Shown here in pieces: positions 36,279 to 44,061 of a stretch of 64,000 nucleotides of DNA. Each line of letters begins with the position of its first letter. Position 1 is the stretch's first letter. Source of the stretch: Streptomyces capillispiralis (GTDB lineage: Bacteria; Actinomycetota; Actinomycetes; Streptomycetales; Streptomycetaceae); assembly GCF_007829875.1 (NCBI RefSeq), contig NZ_VIWV01000001.1, forward strand, positions 4,744,501 to 4,808,500. The letters are read 5' to 3'. Made by a program: the position numbers and the translations under genes. Under the pieces are notes generated by a model, which had not been told where the DNA came from, did not search any database, and was given only the letters and a program-made list of their open reading frames with translations.

Positions 36279-37259
36279 CTAGTGGCGACCCGCCTCCGGG
36301 TGCAGGCGGGTCCAGCCCTGCCAGGCGGAGGTGATCATGTCGTCGACGGTGTGGCGGGCCTTCCAGGCCAGTTCCGTGGCCGCCCGGTCGGCGGAGGCGA
36401 CGACGCGGGCGGGGTCGCCGGGGCGGCGGGGCGTGACCACGGGCGGGCGGTCGTGGCCGGTGAGGGCGTTGACGCGGTCGATCATCTCCCGGACGGAGAC
36501 GCCCTCGCCCCGGCCGATGTTGACGGTGAGGTCCCGGCCGGGGGCGGAGCGCAGGGCGCGGGCCGCCGCCACATGGGCCTCGGCCAGGTCGACGACGTGG
36601 ATGTAGTCGCGGACGCAGGTGCCGTCGGGGGTCGGGTAGTCGTCGCCGAAGACGCGCGGGGGCGCGTCCTCGGTCAGCTTCTCGAAGATCATCGGGATGA
36701 GGTTGAAGACCCCGGTGTCGGCGAGGTCGGGGCGCGCGGCACCGGCCACGTTGAAGTAGCGCAGGCACGCCGTGGACAGTCCGGCCGCCCGGCCGGCCGC
36801 GCGGACCAGCCACTCGCCGGCCAGCTTGGTCTCGCCGTACGGCGACATGGGCGCGCAGGGGGTCTCCTCCGTCACGAGGTCCACGTCCGGCATGCCGTAC
36901 ACCGCCGCCGACGACGAGAACACGAAGGAGCGCACCCCGGCCGCCGTCACCGCGTCCAGCAGGACGCGCAGGCCCTCCACGTTCTCCCGGTAGTAGTGCA
37001 GGGGCCGTTCGACCGACTCGCCCACCTGCTTCTTCGCCGCCAGGTGGACGACGCCGGTGATCCCGTGGCCGACGAGGGCGCGGGCCACCCGCTCGCCGTC
37101 CAGGGTCGAGCCGACGACCAGCGGCACGCCGTCCGGCACCCGGTCGGCGAGGCCGGTGGACAGGTCGTCGTACACCACCGTCCGTTCGCCCGCCTCGGTC
37201 ATCGCCCGTACGACGTGCGCCCCGATGTAGCCGGCGCCGCCCGTGATCAACCAGGTCAT
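36279..37259 (-). CDS. galE: UDP-glucose 4-epimerase
   Basis: A 326-residue extended short-chain dehydrogenase. The NAD-binding motif is GGAGYIGAHVV; catalytic Ser in FSSSAAVYG and the Tyr-x-x-x-Lys pair in SPYGETK are present, and the C-terminal region RDYIHVVDLAEAHVAAARAL is typical of GalE. It interconverts UDP-glucose and UDP-galactose. Position within the wall-polymer locus, 40 bases after a glycosyltransferase gene on the same strand, suggests that it supplies UDP-galactose for polymer decoration rather than galactose catabolism. Related 4-epimerase substrates (UDP-GlcNAc) cannot be excluded. Confidence 0.9.
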   Translation of the reverse strand: MTWLITGGAGYIGAHVVRAMTEAGERTVVYDDLSTGLADRVPDGVPLVVGSTLDGERVARALVGHGITGVVHLAAKKQVGESVERPLHYYRENVEGLRVLLDAVTAAGVRSFVFSSSAAVYGMPDVDLVTEETPCAPMSPYGETKLAGEWLVRAAGRAAGLSTACLRYFNVAGAARPDLADTGVFNLIPMIFEKLTEDAPPRVFGDDYPTPDGTCVRDYIHVVDLAEAHVAAARALRSAPGRDLTVNIGRGEGVSVREMIDRVNALTGHDRPPVVTPRRPGDPARVVASADRAATELAWKARHTVDDMITSAWQGWTRLHPEAGRH

Positions 37260-37299
37260 GGATGGCCGTCCCCTCGTCGTTGGCCGTGTCTCCGCGCTC

Positions 37300-38901
37300 T
37301 CAGTGAAGCAGGCGCCAGATCCTTCCGCGCAGCACCGGCACGACTCCGCGCACCCCGGTCGCCACGCGCAGGGCCAGCGAGCCGGAGTGCGTGGCGTACG
37401 GCCGCACCAGCACCACGCCGTGCCGGGGGCTCGGTACCGCGCGGCGGCGCAGCAGGCCCGGTCCGGCGAGCGCGTGGGCGGTGACGCGGCGGCCGGCGCC
37501 GTCCCGGAAGCGCACCCGCAGCCGCAGGTCCCAGGCGCCGGTGCCGAGCGTGGCCAGCCGGTCCGGCCGCACCCCGGTCTCCGCGACCCAGGTGCCCGCG
37601 CCGGACGCCCGCAGCGGCACCGTGCAGCGGACGGCCGTGCCGTCCCGGTCCCGGTGCCGCCACTCCACCTCCACCGTCTCCGGGCCCGCCTGTGCCACCC
37701 GGCCGTACAGCTCGTGCAGGCGCAGCCGCAGCCGCATGCCGCCCGCGCGGGGCCGCAGTTCGGCGTCCACGGCGAGCGGCAGGAAGGGCACCGGGCGGGT
37801 GAGCAGCGGCTCCAGGGAGACCTCGGGCAGATCGGCCGACCAGCACGGCGTGCCGTCCCCCGCGCGGGCGTACGGGGGACACAGCCGGGCCGGCCGGGCC
37901 GCCAGCTCCCGCAGGCGGGGCAGGTCGCGCGGCTCGGGGCAGGCCCGTACGACCCGTCCGATCAGGCGGCCTGGTGCGAGGGGGTCGCGGGCCCAGTCGG
38001 CGGCGTCGTAGTCCGCGAGGAACTCCCGGGTGTGCGTCCACCAGCGGCGCCGGTAGTCCTCGTCGCGCAGGGGCAGTTCGCGCGCGTACATGCGCAGGTC
38101 GTGGTCGAGGAACTTGGCCCGGGCCCGGCGCGCCAGCCGTTTCCGGCCGGCGCCGAGCAGGATGTCGTGGGCGGTGCGGCACGCGTGGGTGCGGGCGCGC
38201 CAGTTGTCGATGCCCGCGCGGTCCAGCGAGATCGACAGCCGTCGCGCGGACCGGCGCACGTGCCAGACGTACACCCGGTCTGGGACGAGGGCGACGCGCG
38301 GGGCGGCGGCCCACACCCGCGCGGTGAAGACCAGGTCCTCGTAGGGGAAGCGGCCGTCGGGGAAGCGGATGCCGTGCTCGCGGAGGAAGGCCGTGGCGTA
38401 CAGCTTGTTGACGCAGAGGGTGTCGTGGACCAGGCGCGGGCGGTGCTCCGGGCGGGCGATCACGGCGGGCCCGGCGTACAGGGCCGGCTCCCACGGCACC
38501 TCGCGCCCCGACGGCAGTTCGCGGCGCACGCACAGCCCGCCCGCGACCTGCGCGTCCGCCCCGGCCGCGGCGCTGAGCAGCGCGTCCACCGCACCGGGCG
38601 GCAGCACGTCGTCGCTGTCCAGGAACATCACGTACGGCGAGGTCACCGCGTCGATGCCGGTGTTGCGCGGGGTGCCGCAGCCGCCGCTGTTGACGGGGTG
38701 CCGGATCACCCGCAGCCGCGGTTCCCCGGCGGCCAGCCGCTCCAGCAGGCCGGCGCTGTCGTCCGTCGAGCAGTCGTCGACGGCGACGACCTCGCGCACG
38801 GCGGGTCCCTGCCCGAGCGCCGAGCGCACGGCGTCGGTCACATGGGCGGCGTCGTCGTGGCCGATGACGACGACGGCCACTTGGGGGCGATGGGGGTGCA
38901 T
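37300..38901 (-). CDS. Family-2 glycosyltransferase with beta-rich C-terminal domain (paralogue)
   Basis: A 533-residue GT2 enzyme. Motifs are VAVVVIGHDDAAHVTDAVRSAL, AVDDCSTDDS, the Asp-Ser-Asp-Asp block in MFLDSDDVLPPGAV and FPYEDLVFTARVWAA. A helical middle (AKFLDHDLRMYARELPLRDEDY) resembles the equivalent HKFLKHDFRMYAGDLPYRDEEW of the 29356-31029 protein, showing a duplication. The C-terminal ~200 residues are beta-rich and may bind the polymer. The donor and acceptor are unknown. AAGGA precedes the ATG by five bases. It lies just upstream of galE on the same strand, probably one operon. Confidence 0.88.
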   Translation of the reverse strand: MHPHRPQVAVVVIGHDDAAHVTDAVRSALGQGPAVREVVAVDDCSTDDSAGLLERLAAGEPRLRVIRHPVNSGGCGTPRNTGIDAVTSPYVMFLDSDDVLPPGAVDALLSAAAGADAQVAGGLCVRRELPSGREVPWEPALYAGPAVIARPEHRPRLVHDTLCVNKLYATAFLREHGIRFPDGRFPYEDLVFTARVWAAAPRVALVPDRVYVWHVRRSARRLSISLDRAGIDNWRARTHACRTAHDILLGAGRKRLARRARAKFLDHDLRMYARELPLRDEDYRRRWWTHTREFLADYDAADWARDPLAPGRLIGRVVRACPEPRDLPRLRELAARPARLCPPYARAGDGTPCWSADLPEVSLEPLLTRPVPFLPLAVDAELRPRAGGMRLRLRLHELYGRVAQAGPETVEVEWRHRDRDGTAVRCTVPLRASGAGTWVAETGVRPDRLATLGTGAWDLRLRVRFRDGAGRRVTAHALAGPGLLRRRAVPSPRHGVVLVRPYATHSGSLALRVATGVRGVVPVLRGRIWRLLH

Positions 38902-38989
38902 GGCGTCCTTGGGGCATGGTATGGGCTGTTCCTACCCTTTGCCCGCTTGGGGACGTTCCGTACACGTATCTCCATGCCCGGCGCCGCCG

Positions 38990-39496
38990 TCACGCGCCGT
39001 TCGCGGCCGCCCTGTCCAGTGCGGTGGTCAGCCGGTGGAGGCGGTCGCTCAGGTCGCGGACCTCGTCGAGCTCGAAGCCGGTGGCGGCGGCGATCCGGCG
39101 CGGGACGGCCAGGGCCCGCTGCCGCATCTCGGCGCCCTCCTCGGTGGGTCGGACCTCCACCGACCGCTCGTCGCGCGCGCTGCGCTCCCGGCGCACCAGA
39201 CCGGCCGTCTCCAGCCGCTTGAGCAGCGGCGACAGCGTGCCGGAGTCCAGTCGCAGCAGCTCGCCGAGCCTCTTCACGGGCAGGGTCCCGTGCTCCCACA
39301 GCGCCAGCATGACGAGGTACTGCGGATAGGTGAGCCCCAGGTCCTTGAGGATCACCCGGTAGACGCCGTTGAAGGCGCGGACCGCGGCGTTCAGGCTGAG
39401 GCAGATCTGTTGGTCGAGGCGGAGCCAGTTGTCCGCGGGGTCCCCCTGCGGGGGTGCCGCGGGGGGCGCGGGCGGTGGCGTCGGGGTCGCTGTCAT
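38990..39496 (-). CDS. ohrR: MarR-family organic peroxide sensor OhrR
   Basis: A 168-residue MarR-type repressor. It carries the N-terminal reactive cysteine expected of OhrR (Cys32 in LRLDQQICLSLNAAVRAF), the tyrosines used in peroxide sensing (VYRVILKDLGLTYPQYLVMLALWEH), a winged helix (LLRLDSGTLSPLLKRLETAGLVRR) and wing (RSARDERSVEVRPTEEG). On oxidation by organic hydroperoxides it releases the ohr promoter. It is divergent from ohr across a 131-base gap holding a palindromic operator. I start it at the ATG that gives MTATPTPPPAPP; a longer in-frame reading lacks support. Confidence 0.92.
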   Translation of the reverse strand: MTATPTPPPAPPAAPPQGDPADNWLRLDQQICLSLNAAVRAFNGVYRVILKDLGLTYPQYLVMLALWEHGTLPVKRLGELLRLDSGTLSPLLKRLETAGLVRRERSARDERSVEVRPTEEGAEMRQRALAVPRRIAAATGFELDEVRDLSDRLHRLTTALDRAAANGA

Positions 39497-39527
39497 GCGT
39501 CCAGGGTAGCTCCGGCGGCCCATTCAG

Positions 39528-39548
39528 TTGTGCGCAATTGAATTGTGT
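39528..39548. promoter_or_regulatory. OhrR operator candidate
   Basis: GCGCAATT-G-AATTGTGT (39532-39548) is an inverted repeat with the perfect core CAATT-G-AATTG, preceded by TTGTGCGCAA. It lies between ohrR and ohr, is strongly A/T-rich for this genome, and resembles known OhrR operators built on CAATT half-sites. Confidence 0.75.
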
Positions 39549-39613
39549 GCTCTACTTGTGGTCGCACGGCGCCGGGCCCACCGGGCCCGGCCGAGCCATG
39601 ACACGAATCGAGA

Positions 39614-39627
39614 GGGAAGGTCTTCCC
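39614..39627 (+). promoter_or_regulatory. Small hairpin over the ohr ribosome binding site
   Basis: GGGAA (39614-39618) can pair with TTCCC (39623-39627), loop GGTC, directly before the ATG at 39628. It would hide the GGGAAGG ribosome-binding purines. At five base pairs it is weak, so it might tune or thermally modulate translation; it may also be a coincidence. Confidence 0.35.
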
Positions 39628-40041
39628 ATGGACGCGCTCTACACCGCTGTCGCCACCGCCACCCACGGCCGCGAGGGCCGCGCCGTCACCTCCGACGGCA
39701 AGCTGGACCTCGGCCTGAGCGCCCCGGCGGAGCTGGGCGGCAACGGCGAGGGCACCAACCCGGAGCAGCTCTTCGCCGCCGGCTACGCGGCCTGCTTCGG
39801 CAGCGCCCTCGGCGTGGTCGGCCGGGCGGCGAAGGTCGACGTCAGCGACGCCGCGGTGACCGCCGAGGTCGTCCTCGGCAAGCAGGGCGAGGGCTTCGCG
39901 CTCGCCGTCACGCTGCGCGTCGAGCTGCCCGACGGCCTGGACGAGGCGACCGGCCGCAAGCTGGTCGAGCAGGCCCACCAGGTCTGCCCCTACTCCAACG
40001 CCACCCGCGGCAACATCCCGGTCGACCTCGTCATCGAGTAA
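39628..40041 (+). CDS. ohr: Organic hydroperoxide resistance protein
   Basis: A 137-residue OsmC/Ohr-family thiol peroxidase that reduces organic hydroperoxides. The two redox cysteines are present: Cys56 in AGYAACFGSAL and Cys120 in HQVCPYSNATRGNI, together with a catalytic-type Arg/Glu environment (EGTNPEQLFAAG). It pairs with divergent ohrR, the standard arrangement. Its presence inside a wall-polymer locus looks incidental. The start follows GGGAAGG and a small hairpin. The stop is 30 bases from that of the converging membrane protein gene. Confidence 0.96.
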   Translation: MDALYTAVATATHGREGRAVTSDGKLDLGLSAPAELGGNGEGTNPEQLFAAGYAACFGSALGVVGRAAKVDVSDAAVTAEVVLGKQGEGFALAVTLRVELPDGLDEATGRKLVEQAHQVCPYSNATRGNIPVDLVIE

Positions 40042-40071
40042 TCCCGCACGGCGGCCCGCCGTCCGCCGCCC

Positions 40072-41631
40072 TCACCCCCCGACCCGCGCCAGCACCTCCC
40101 CCGTCCGCCGGCTCCACGCCACCACCACCGCCTCCTCGGGCACCCGCTGCCGGGGCGTCAGCAGCAGCCAGCGCGCGTGGTACCGGCGGACGATCACGGA
40201 CCGCTCGGCGCGGGTCGCACCGGGATCGAGGTACGCGCGCACGTCGGCCACGCGCCGCAGCCGCTCCCGTTCGTCCAGCGAGGCGTCCGGCCAGGCGGGC
40301 GCCGCGAGGTTCGGCCCGTGCCCGGCGATCGCGTGGACGGCGTAGTAGCCGTCGGTGATCACCACCTCGCCCCGGCCGATGTACCGCGCGGCCCAGTCGT
40401 ACGCGGGCCAGTCCGGCGGCCGGGCGAATCCGACCGGGTCCAGCGCGGGCGGCACCACCGCCCCCGCGTGCACGGTGAGGAACCCCGCGCAGGCCCCCGC
40501 CGCCGCGGCCCCGCCCAGCAGCCGCCGCCACACCGGCCACGGCCGGGGCGCCGCCAGCTCCACCGCGAGCGCGCACTGCAACGGCACCAGCGTGAGCCCG
40601 AGGATCCTGCCGTACGTGTAGTGGCCGCTGACCCAGCCGTACGCCACCACCAGGCAGTCCAGGACGAACATCAGCACCAGTGGATCGCGCCACGAGGTGC
40701 GCCGCGCCCGCAGCCACAGCGCCGGCAGCCCCAGCAGCGCCAGCCCGAAGTGCCCGGCGAGGTCCGCGTACAGCCGCCGGTGCATCGCGTCCACACCGGT
40801 GTCCCCGGCCAGCGCGAACACGTCGAAGTACGGCCAGCACCCGGCCACCGTCAGCGCCACCGCCCCGGTCAGCGCCCACCGCCCGGCGACCGCCGGCCCC
40901 CAGCGTCGCTGCCCGCCCGCGATCAGCGCCACCGCCCCGAGCGCCGCCGCGACGGCCGTGATCGGGTGCACCAGCAGGATCAGCCCGTACAGCGCGCCCA
41001 GCGCCGCGTACCCGGACAGCGGGCGCAGCCCGCCCGGCCCCACGTACCGCACGCCCTCCGCGTGCCGGGCCCGCGCCCCCGTCAGCGCCCACGCCCAGAA
41101 GGCGAGCCCGATCGCGCACGCCGAGGGGTAGGCGAGATTGCCGGTCAGCGCCATCAGGTTGGCGTAGCCGCTCCACCAGGCCCGCTCCACGCCCCACAGC
41201 AGCGTCATCGCGGCGAGCGCCAGGACCGGCGCCCACGGGCGCGGGGTCAGCACGCGCACGAAGCGGCCCAGCCCGGTCAGCAGCACCAGCAGGTTCAGCG
41301 GCCCGGTGAGCCGGAGGACCTCCCAGCCGCCCAGCCCGGTCAGCCGGGCGGCCACAGCCTGCGTCACCGCGAACGGCGAGTAGTAGGGGCTGCCCGCGCC
41401 CGGCAGGTCGGCCGTCGGATGCCGGGGACGCAGCAGATCGTCCTTCAGGCGTTCGACGACCGCCGCGTGCTGCCCGGCGTCGCAGCACAGCGGCACCCTC
41501 CAGTACGCCAGTGACATCACGAGCCAGAACAGGAAGCCGAAGAACTGGTACGGGGTGGGGCGCCAGGCCCCGCCGCCGCGGAGCGCCGTGGCGCCGCCCA
41601 CGGTCCGCCGGACGAGGACGCCGGCGCTCAT
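40072..41631 (-). CDS. Multispan membrane protein, probable GT-C type glycosyltransferase (paralogue)
   Basis: A 519-residue integral membrane protein with about eleven hydrophobic helices and a C-terminal soluble domain (SPRRTGEVLARVGG end). The first loop has CDAGQHAAVVERL, then SPYYSPFAVTQAVAARL, and later SGHYTYGRILGLTL; the same landmarks in the same order occur in the 27819-29339 protein, so the two are duplicates. The architecture fits lipid-phosphosugar-dependent GT-C enzymes, an inference. No ribosome site is visible before the ATG at 41631; a strong palindrome lies 50 bases upstream. It converges with ohr. Confidence 0.72.
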   Translation of the reverse strand: MSAGVLVRRTVGGATALRGGGAWRPTPYQFFGFLFWLVMSLAYWRVPLCCDAGQHAAVVERLKDDLLRPRHPTADLPGAGSPYYSPFAVTQAVAARLTGLGGWEVLRLTGPLNLLVLLTGLGRFVRVLTPRPWAPVLALAAMTLLWGVERAWWSGYANLMALTGNLAYPSACAIGLAFWAWALTGARARHAEGVRYVGPGGLRPLSGYAALGALYGLILLVHPITAVAAALGAVALIAGGQRRWGPAVAGRWALTGAVALTVAGCWPYFDVFALAGDTGVDAMHRRLYADLAGHFGLALLGLPALWLRARRTSWRDPLVLMFVLDCLVVAYGWVSGHYTYGRILGLTLVPLQCALAVELAAPRPWPVWRRLLGGAAAAGACAGFLTVHAGAVVPPALDPVGFARPPDWPAYDWAARYIGRGEVVITDGYYAVHAIAGHGPNLAAPAWPDASLDERERLRRVADVRAYLDPGATRAERSVIVRRYHARWLLLTPRQRVPEEAVVVAWSRRTGEVLARVGG

Positions 41632-41680
41632 CGGGTGGTGCGGAAGGGAAGCGTCTGAGGCATTTGCCGTATGTTCCCGC

Positions 41681-41702
41681 CGAGGTCAAGGGCTTGACCT
41701 CG
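41681..41702 (-). promoter_or_regulatory. Perfect 10-bp inverted repeat upstream of the GT-C-like gene
   Basis: CGAGGTCAAG and CTTGACCTCG are separated by only two bases. On the minus strand it contains TTGACC, a good -35-like hexamer, 50 to 70 bases before the start at 41631. The tight spacing argues for a protein-binding operator rather than a hairpin. Confidence 0.5.
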
Positions 41703-41738
41703 CATCACCTCATCGAGTGACGCGGGTGGTCGGCCGGT

Positions 41739-41761
41739 GTCGGGGTGCCGCGGCCCCCGAC
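41739..41761 (-). terminator. Hairpin downstream of the MFS gene
   Basis: GTCGGGG (41739-41745) pairs with CCCCGAC (41755-41761) around nine bases, 47 bases past the MFS stop on the minus strand. A short repeated motif, GACGGCGTT, occurs three times between 41759 and 41820. Confidence 0.5.
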
Positions 41762-41807
41762 GGCGTTCGGTCCTACCCGGATGCGGGTCTCACTACGACG
41801 GCGTTCC

Positions 41808-43253
41808 TTATGACGGCGTTTCTTCCAGCCGGTTCTCCGCGGGGGCGGCGGGTTGCGGGTCGGGTGTACCGGTCCGGCGGTGGGGCAACACCCCGATCGC
41901 CACCACTGCCGCGAGGACGAAGAGGCCGGCGGTGACGGCGAGGCCCAGGGCATAGCCGTCGTTGAGCGCGGTGGGGTCGGTGGCCGGGCCGGTGCGGAGT
42001 GCGGCGACGGTGGCCAGGGCGGCCAGGCCGACGCAGCCGCCGAGCTGGCGGGAACTGTTGAAAAGGCCGGAGGCCATGCCGGCCTCGCGGGAGGTGACGC
42101 CGGTGGTCGCGGCGGCGGCGACGGGGGCCAGGACCAGTCCGACGCCGACGCCGATGACGACGCTGGGGCCGAGCACGTCGGTGACGAAGCCGCCGCCGGG
42201 GCTGATGAAGGAGCACCAGGCCAGGCCCGCGGCGGCCAGCGAAGCGCCGGGCACCAGGGCCGCTCGGGGGGTACGGGCCGCGGTGACGCGGGTCGCCAGG
42301 ACGGTGCCCGCGACCAGGCTCACGGAGAACGGCAGGAACGCGGTGCCGGTCGCCGCGGCACCCATGCCCAGGACCTGCTGCATGTACAGGGACAGGAAGT
42401 AGAACGCCGTGAACTGCCCGGCCGCGGCCAGGAACACCAGCATGTTGGCGCCGGCCACCCAGCGACTGCGCAGCAGGCCGAGGCGGAGCAGCGGCGCGGG
42501 GGCCTTGGACTCGGCGAGGAGGAAGGCGGCCAGGAGCGCGGCGGCCGTGGCGAGGGTCGCCACGGTGGCCGGGGATCCCCATCCTCGGGTCTCGGTGCGG
42601 ACGACGCCGAACACCAGCAGCCCGATTCCGCCGGTCGCCAGGACCGCGCCGAGCACGTCCAGCCGCTCGCGCCGGTCGGGCCGTCCGGCCGGCACGCCTG
42701 CCGGAACCAGCGCGAGAGCCGCCGCCACGACGGGCACATTGACCAGCATCACCCAGCGCCAGCCCGCGTACTCGGTCAGCAGGCCACCCGCCAGTAGTCC
42801 CAGTGCTCCCCCTGCGGCGTTCACCGCGCTCCACACCCCGAGCGCCCGGACACGGCGGGGGCCCTCGGCGAAGGTGGTCGTGAGCATCCCCAACGCGGCC
42901 GGGGCCGCCGCGGCGGCGCCCACGCCCTGTCCGGCGCGGGCGGCGATCAGTTGCCAGGGCTCCTGGGCCAGCCCGCCCGCCAGCGAGCACAGCCCGAAGA
43001 AGGTCAGGCCCCCGACGAACAGCCGGCGGTGACCGTACAGGTCGCAGGCGCGGCCCCCCAGGAGGAGGAGTCCGCCGAAGGCGAGCGCGTAGATGTGCAC
43101 GATCCACGACAGATCGAGCGGCGCGAATCCCAGTGCGGTGCGGATCGCCGGCAGGGCGACGTTGACCACCGACATGTCGAGGGCGAAGACGAACTGGGCG
43201 ACGGCAGCGGCCGCCAGCACCACCCCGGGGCGCCCGGGTAAGTTTTTATACAT
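41808..43253 (-). CDS. MFS drug efflux transporter (DHA2, 14 TM) with early TTA codon
   Basis: A 481-residue EmrB/QacA-type proton-drug antiporter. Helix 1 motif ALDMSVVNVALPAI, the loop motif GGRACDLYGHRRLF, and AGWRWVMLVNVPV of helix 6 are typical of DHA2 members; about fourteen helices can be traced. Codon 5 (43239-43241) is TTA leucine, the rare codon read by the bldA tRNA, so expression may be developmentally controlled. The first codons (MYKNL) are A/T-rich unlike the rest. It is divergent from a TetR gene 57 bases away, the classic repressor-pump pair. Substrate unknown. No ribosome site precedes the ATG. Confidence 0.9.
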   Translation of the reverse strand: MYKNLPGRPGVVLAAAAVAQFVFALDMSVVNVALPAIRTALGFAPLDLSWIVHIYALAFGGLLLLGGRACDLYGHRRLFVGGLTFFGLCSLAGGLAQEPWQLIAARAGQGVGAAAAAPAALGMLTTTFAEGPRRVRALGVWSAVNAAGGALGLLAGGLLTEYAGWRWVMLVNVPVVAAALALVPAGVPAGRPDRRERLDVLGAVLATGGIGLLVFGVVRTETRGWGSPATVATLATAAALLAAFLLAESKAPAPLLRLGLLRSRWVAGANMLVFLAAAGQFTAFYFLSLYMQQVLGMGAAATGTAFLPFSVSLVAGTVLATRVTAARTPRAALVPGASLAAAGLAWCSFISPGGGFVTDVLGPSVVIGVGVGLVLAPVAAAATTGVTSREAGMASGLFNSSRQLGGCVGLAALATVAALRTGPATDPTALNDGYALGLAVTAGLFVLAAVVAIGVLPHRRTGTPDPQPAAPAENRLEETPS

Positions 43254-43270
43254 GTAAATAAATTAACCCC
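43243..43270. promoter_or_regulatory. A/T-rich control region of the TetR/MFS pair, overlapping the MFS start
   Basis: This stretch is almost pure A/T in a G/C-rich genome. It includes TACATGTA, which is self-complementary and contains the MFS start codon. An operator for the neighbouring TetR protein and promoters for both genes are expected in this 57-base gap; a leaderless MFS mRNA would fit the absent ribosome site. Confidence 0.5.
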
Positions 43271-43310
43271 AGGGGATCGCTGCTGTCGATGCCTGGGGAA
43301 TGATGAGGCC

Positions 43311-43979
43311 ATGCCGCAGCCGTCCGCACCGCGCAGATCCCCTGGCCGACCTCCCCGCATCTCCCGTGAGGAGGTCATCGGGACGGCCCGCCGGATCGTC
43401 ACCGAGGAAGGCGTGGACCGGCTGACCATGCGGCGGCTGGCGACGGAGATCGGCAGCACGCCGATGGCGCTGTACCACCACGTCCGCAACAAGGAAGAAC
43501 TGCTCGTCCTGCTGCTGGACGACTATGCCGCGCGGGCGCTGCGCCGGCCCGAGCCGCCCGCCCACCCCCGCGAGCGTGTCGTCGTCGCCGCCGCCGCGAT
43601 CCACGAGGCGCTCGCCGCGTGCCCCTGGACCGTGGACGTGCTGACCGCCGACGATCTGATGTCGGCGTCCGCGCTGTGGTTCGTCGAGCAGATGGTCGAC
43701 GGCCTGGTCGAGTGCGGACTCTCCCCCGAGCAGGCCGTGCACGGGTACCGCGCGATCTGGTACTACACAGCCGGAGAGATCGTGGTCCGAACGACGGCCG
43801 CCCGACGGAGCGCGGACGGTGGCCGTGCGACCTATCGGGAGCAGGTCTTCGGCAATCTCGACCCGGGCGAGCTGCCCCGGTTGGCGCAGGTCGCGGACCG
43901 CTGGACATCGCTGACCGGCGAGGACACCTACCTGGACGGGCTCCGGGCCCTGGTGGCCGGCCTGCTCGCCGGCCGCTGA
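43311..43979 (+). CDS. TetR-family regulator of the divergent MFS pump
   Basis: A 222-residue TetR repressor. The HTH segment is TARRIVTEEGVDRLTMRRLATEIGSTPMALYHHVRNKEELLVLLLDDYA (residues ~25-72), and the C-terminal half belongs to the TetR_C class found with drug pumps (AIWYYTAGEIVVRTT, YLDGLRALVAGLLAGR). It most likely represses the MFS gene and responds to a transported compound. AATGAT six bases upstream of the ATG and weak ribosome purines suggest a leaderless or nearly leaderless transcript. It converges with the next gene 82 bases away, a gap that shows nothing else I can support. Confidence 0.9.
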   Translation: MPQPSAPRRSPGRPPRISREEVIGTARRIVTEEGVDRLTMRRLATEIGSTPMALYHHVRNKEELLVLLLDDYAARALRRPEPPAHPRERVVVAAAAIHEALAACPWTVDVLTADDLMSASALWFVEQMVDGLVECGLSPEQAVHGYRAIWYYTAGEIVVRTTAARRSADGGRATYREQVFGNLDPGELPRLAQVADRWTSLTGEDTYLDGLRALVAGLLAGR

Positions 43980-44061
43980 CGGCACCGTCGCCACGGGCGG
44001 TTGCTCGCCGCTTGGTCCGCCACTCGTCAACGGCGCCCGTGTCCCGCGCCCCCGAACGCCC

